From RPQJ01 sp963732375 (GTDB taxonomy: Bacteria > Pseudomonadota > Gammaproteobacteria > Steroidobacterales > Steroidobacteraceae), in contig CAVSZE010000012.1 in the NCBI GenBank assembly GCA_963732375.1, positions 605,211 to 669,210 of the forward strand: a DNA stretch of 64,000 nucleotides, in the 5' to 3' direction. Both the position numbers and the translations under genes were made by a program. Positions 60,599 to 64,000 of this stretch are shown here, one piece after another; within the stretch, counting starts at the first letter, position 1, and every line of letters begins with the position of its first letter. The notes beneath the pieces were generated by a model, which worked only from the letters and a program-made list of their open reading frames with translations, had not been told where the DNA came from and did no database searches.

Positions 60599-60967
60599 CT
60601 ACCTCCAGTTTACGTCGGCATAGCAACGTACCCCGTTCGCCGAAAGCGAGCTAGCCAATGCGTTGAGGTATGCAACCTCAGAGAGGCGATATCGCGGCCA
60701 CTCTGGTGGACAAACCGACTCTGGCGGACGAATAGATAGACGCTTGGAGCCGAAACTCAGCCAGTCCAGGTGTTTTGAAAGGAATCGAAGCGACACAAGC
60801 TTGGGGTCCAAACGGTCAAGAAGGACCTCAAGCCCATACGGATAACAGTCCGGATCGTCTGTTTCACGAGTGATGTTATCCAACAATATAGCCTCGACGC
60901 CCTTCGCCCTAGCCTCTAGGACTGCCTCGAGTACGGACTGGAAGGCCGATAGATCTGGGGTTGCCAC
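60599..60967 (-). CDS. Hypothetical protein downstream of KAP-like NTPase
   Basis: The 122-aa frame (start GTG 60967) reads LDNITRETDDPDCYPYGLEV and LSKHLDWLSFGSKRLSIRP, with codon use like the next gene. The reading frame continues upstream without an ATG to a stop near 61020, so the start is uncertain. It is 98 bp downstream of the NTPase gene and is probably the last gene of that operon. No family is recognised. Confidence 0.45.
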   Translation of the reverse strand: MATPDLSAFQSVLEAVLEARAKGVEAILLDNITRETDDPDCYPYGLEVLLDRLDPKLVSLRFLSKHLDWLSFGSKRLSIRPPESVCPPEWPRYRLSEVAYLNALASSLSANGVRCYADVNWR

Positions 60968-61065
60968 CGTTGCACCAGGACAGAGTGCTAGAAATTCTTT
61001 GCGTAGACCGCCAGAAGCACTTTATCAAATTGACGCGACCTCAGCGCGAGCGAGGCTCACGCCAC

Positions 61066-62883
61066 TCAAGCGTCTCCACGAGGGGTAATGCCGAATGCGG
61101 CAAGCCGCAGCGCGTTTAGTCGCGACTTCGCAGCTATTCGCTCCAGCGCCGACGTCGCATTTGCTGCAATAGTCTTGTCGCGTTCGGTCGCATTCCCAAA
61201 GCGACCGAACTGAAGGACTGCCCTCATGCACGTGTTTCTTTCCGCTCCCGCCGGCCCCTCAAAGAACGCCTCATAATCGTCAACCGTACGCGACGCAAGA
61301 AAGTCCGTGTCACTGCCACCCCACGATCGGTCCCGCGCAATTCGAAGCAACACTTCCTTGAGGTCCTTTATTACCGGAATCCGCTGAAACGCTGCTTGGA
61401 AGTGCTCCCGCAATGCCACGTCCTTTATATCACCCGAGAATGGGTAGCTCTCCAAGTCAAAACGCTCTCCGTCGTCACGGTGTACATGGACATATCGTTC
61501 AATCAACTCATCAGCCTTTTGCGATTCGCCCAGATCGCGCAGCAGCCGAACAGCGCCGTCGAGATTCATTGGGGACAACAGATGCGCATGTCGCATGTGG
61601 CTGTCGAAAACGCTTGTAACAATCGCTTCCTGGTTCTCATCGAACGAGCCATGAAACAGGTTCCACCCGTAATCAAGCGCCGCCCTCGCACTCGCATCCT
61701 CCAGTTGCCTGCGATACTGCTGCACGCATCGGTCTAGACCATTCGCGCTAATAATCCCTGTCTTCAGGAAATTCAGGATCTCGCGGTCCATTTCGTCGGC
61801 GTGAGACCATTGGTACTCACTTAGAAAACCGCGCCATGCGGCTAGCTGCTCCTTTGTCGTCTCCCCGGCTGCGTCGTCAAGTGCCGTTGCGAATGGGTTC
61901 AGAATCGCCCATTCGGGTGGCAGATCGACTCGCGGCTGGAAAACTCGCGCTCCGAGCAGAAGAACAGAAGGGATACAAAGGCGACGAATCTCTTCTGGAA
62001 CATCGCCCATTTGCTCGACCAATTGCGAATACATTCCTTTGATTCGTTGTATGACTCGAATGTTTTTCAGACGCAAGCGGCCAATTGACTGTACCCACTG
62101 CTCTCGAAATGGCTCTGACGACGGAATGCCAACACTCAGCGCATAGTCCACGGGTGGGTCGAAGTGGACGGCGACATCAAAGACCTTCTCCCTCAGATCG
62201 GCCACGGTCCGCTGGTCGTCCGCTGTGAGCACATCCTCGTTCATTAAGACGCTGACTTTGCAGTGCCTCTCTTCGCGCAAATAAGAGACCAAACCAAACA
62301 AGTCTCTCAGGGCGAGGTCTGGACTGCGCCTTTCCAAATCGTCAAAGCATACGATAGCTTCGCGTACCAGCGCCCATGTCGCTGCTTGAATCAGCGTGTC
62401 ATAGCCATGCAAGAACGGCAGCCGTGATACGAGAGCGGGGGCACGCCTCCAGGGCAGGCGCTCCCTCCAAGGTCTTCCGGCGGGGCTCTGCTCGGGGGAC
62501 ATGTCTTGCGCAACGTTGTCTCGAAGCGCATCCGCGACCGGCGAATAGTTTGACAACACCTGACGCACAGTTGCGCCTTGGCTGATGTCTTTGGAGCTGT
62601 CGGCCCCGTTCAGCCCCACGATTCCTGCAAACAGGCGGTCCTTTACCTCGTCCATGGACGTTGCGCCGAACAACGAGCAATAGACATATCGCGGTCGGCT
62701 CGCGCATCTGTGATCACTCGCGTCCCGAAGCACCGAACGCCACAAATATGTCTTTCCAACGCCCCAGTCACCCGTTAGAAGCAGTGTCTCAGGGAATTGA
62801 GGATCACGTACAAATCGTGTTAGCGCCGTTCTAACGTCGGCCACGACGCTGTCGGTTCTCAGCTCAGTCGGCAAACTAGTCAC
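61066..62883 (-). CDS. KAP-like P-loop NTPase
   Basis: The 605-aa protein has Walker A GDWGVGKTYLWRS near residue 42, Walker B IVCFDDLERRSPDLALRDL near 190, and a sensor-like SVLMNEDVLTADDQ. The C-terminal 300 residues are helical, with no recognised domain. This is a KAP/STAND-like NTPase of the type found in defence and membrane-associated systems. The start is GTG 62883, overlapping the stop of the DUF499-like gene by 8 bp, so it is co-expressed with it. Its association with that gene points to phage defence. Confidence 0.75.
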   Translation of the reverse strand: MTSLPTELRTDSVVADVRTALTRFVRDPQFPETLLLTGDWGVGKTYLWRSVLRDASDHRCASRPRYVYCSLFGATSMDEVKDRLFAGIVGLNGADSSKDISQGATVRQVLSNYSPVADALRDNVAQDMSPEQSPAGRPWRERLPWRRAPALVSRLPFLHGYDTLIQAATWALVREAIVCFDDLERRSPDLALRDLFGLVSYLREERHCKVSVLMNEDVLTADDQRTVADLREKVFDVAVHFDPPVDYALSVGIPSSEPFREQWVQSIGRLRLKNIRVIQRIKGMYSQLVEQMGDVPEEIRRLCIPSVLLLGARVFQPRVDLPPEWAILNPFATALDDAAGETTKEQLAAWRGFLSEYQWSHADEMDREILNFLKTGIISANGLDRCVQQYRRQLEDASARAALDYGWNLFHGSFDENQEAIVTSVFDSHMRHAHLLSPMNLDGAVRLLRDLGESQKADELIERYVHVHRDDGERFDLESYPFSGDIKDVALREHFQAAFQRIPVIKDLKEVLLRIARDRSWGGSDTDFLASRTVDDYEAFFEGPAGAERNTCMRAVLQFGRFGNATERDKTIAANATSALERIAAKSRLNALRLAAFGITPRGDA

Positions 62884-64000
62884 TTTCGAATCCCTGACTA
62901 TCGAACTTCAGCGTGCGCCCGTTCTCAGTGACGATTCGGACCACGTTATCCGAGACGCCTCCCGGCACCTGGGCTTGGATCTCGAGCGTGACTGTCACGT
63001 CCGCCCCCGTCAGACCGACCAGGTGGGCGATGACCTCCTCCGCGATCCGGCCCGCATCGCGTCCAACGCGAGTCGGGTCAAGTTGTGCGGTGCCGTGGTA
63101 GCGGCGTGGTTTCGCTGCTTCCGGCGGCCGAGGATCGCCCTGAGCCGTTGCTCCTCCCGTTCCCGCGGCGCCCGTTGTGCCAGTGTTGATACCAGTTGAA
63201 GGCCCCACCCCGCCGGCGGCAGGCACGGGTGCGGCCTCCGATTCCAACTGCTTTCTCGCAAGACCCGGCTTGACCAGCATCCCTGAGCTGTCGACGGAGA
63301 GCGGAACCAGCTGCCCGGCGCGCAATCCGCGATACCGCCCCGCGTCCTCGTCATAGCTCTCCGCATAGGCGAACGTGTCGACCTGCCAGGTGATGAGCGC
63401 CGCACCATCGCGGATCGCATGCACCAGCACTTCGGGACCGGCAAGCCGCGGTAGGTACAGATAGCTCGCGAAGTCCTCCACGAGCTGCTTGACCGGCACG
63501 TGATCGCCACGCCACAGCGGCACGTCATCCATGTGTTTGCGCAGGATCGTCGAGCCTAGCGACGTCACTAGCGACTCGTCGCTGCGGAGCTTATTCCTCG
63601 CCCGCACCGCAAGCGCATCGCCGCCCGAAAGGCGAACCGCCTGCCACGTGATTGGAGCCTGCGGATTGACCTGCTCTGGGACCAACAGCCATTGGAACGT
63701 CTCGGGTAACCGAGCCGTCACGGCGCCGTCTGCAGCCTGCTTCTGGGTCTCTGCCTGCTGTTCCTGATGTGGGTCAAGATTGAGTGCCTTCTTTTCCTCG
63801 AGTATCGACTTCCACGCGAGGAATCGGGCCACTGCCTCATCCAGGTCCTGCAGGCGCACCTTGTCAGCTGCAAGGAAGATCAGCGTGTTGCGATACAGGC
63901 GCGGCGTGTTGCCACGCGACTCAAGGATTGCTCGGGCTGCTTTCTCAGCCGCGCTGCCGGCCTCCTTGCTGTAGGCATATTCGGCTGGCAGCACCACAAG
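62876..64000 (-). CDS. DUF499-type ATPase, C-terminal part (runs off the window)
   Basis: 375 residues are visible, and the frame is open at base 64000, so the N-terminal ATPase region is missing. The C-terminal region has LFLAADKVRLQDLDEAVARF-like sequence (LIFLAADKVRLQDLDEAV), LPETFQWLLVPEQVNPQAPI, RGDHVPVKQLVEDFASYLYL, and a Gly/Thr-rich linker before a final beta domain (VTVTLEIQAQVPGGV). I recognise this as the C-terminal part of the DUF499 (COG1483) family, whose members sit with DUF1156 methylases in a predicted defence system. The methylase is expected to lie further right. Confidence 0.7.
   Translation of the reverse strand, partial: LVVLPAEYAYSKEAGSAAEKAARAILESRGNTPRLYRNTLIFLAADKVRLQDLDEAVARFLAWKSILEEKKALNLDPHQEQQAETQKQAADGAVTARLPETFQWLLVPEQVNPQAPITWQAVRLSGGDALAVRARNKLRSDESLVTSLGSTILRKHMDDVPLWRGDHVPVKQLVEDFASYLYLPRLAGPEVLVHAIRDGAALITWQVDTFAYAESYDEDAGRYRGLRAGQLVPLSVDSSGMLVKPGLARKQLESEAAPVPAAGGVGPSTGINTGTTGAAGTGGATAQGDPRPPEAAKPRRYHGTAQLDPTRVGRDAGRIAEEVIAHLVGLTGADVTVTLEIQAQVPGGVSDNVVRIVTENGRTLKFDSQGFESD

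Overview
The window reads as a 64 kb piece of a GC-rich gammaproteobacterial chromosome. The evidence is the scpA-scpB-rluB block, an overlapping thrA-thrB-thrC operon with a fused aspartokinase/homoserine dehydrogenase, the yciO, yciB, yciI and bolA genes, rsgA, orn, a tatD orthologue, and PEP-CTERM sorting signals. A Xanthomonadales, Nevskiales or Steroidobacterales relative is my best guess, but nothing here fixes the genus. I found no intact rRNA or tRNA gene and no CRISPR array.

Layout. From 1 to 8.3 kb lie housekeeping genes: rmuC (cut by the window edge), an SDR oxidoreductase, a RluB-like protein lacking its catalytic Asp, scpB, scpA, trpS, yciO, yciB, yciI, bolA and a lipoprotein parvulin. 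From 8.3 to 13 kb lies an unusual locus. A 570-bp regulatory region with a perfect CRP-type palindrome precedes a DUF6502-like gene and then a 744-aa exported protein built from 65 copies of an octapeptide (KDAIIGTG) broken by five hexapeptides (KASLIG). A second, convergent DUF6502-like gene closes it. From 13 to 36.5 kb are housekeeping genes again: orn, an M48 protease, rsgA, etfBA, a peroxiredoxin, a DAHP synthase, a YgjP-like metallopeptidase, a four-gene MacAB-like export operon, tatD, an M20 peptidase, thrABC plus a coupled NERD-like membrane gene, a MobA-like nucleotidyltransferase, a TPP enzyme and an SMP-30-like enzyme.

From 36.5 to 58.6 kb is an envelope and surface region. It carries a surface-adhesin-E-like lipoprotein, a beta-helix lipoprotein, a GGDEF-EAL protein, three PEP-CTERM proteins, a CFI-box-CTERM protein, a priming sugar transferase, a GH17-GT2 glucan synthase, and a haem-c sensor followed by a TIR protein. 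Between 46.1 and 58.6 kb the genes are punctuated by a repeated module: a strong terminator hairpin next to a sequence matching the 3' end of a tRNA, most like initiator tRNA-fMet, always in the same orientation. The last copy is truncated at the end of an IS481-family element.

From 58.6 kb to the right edge is an accessory region with low-confidence small genes, a ribbon-helix-helix pair, a RAMA-like protein, a KAP-like P-loop NTPase and the C-terminal part of a DUF499-type ATPase. It looks like the end of an anti-phage defence island that continues beyond the window.
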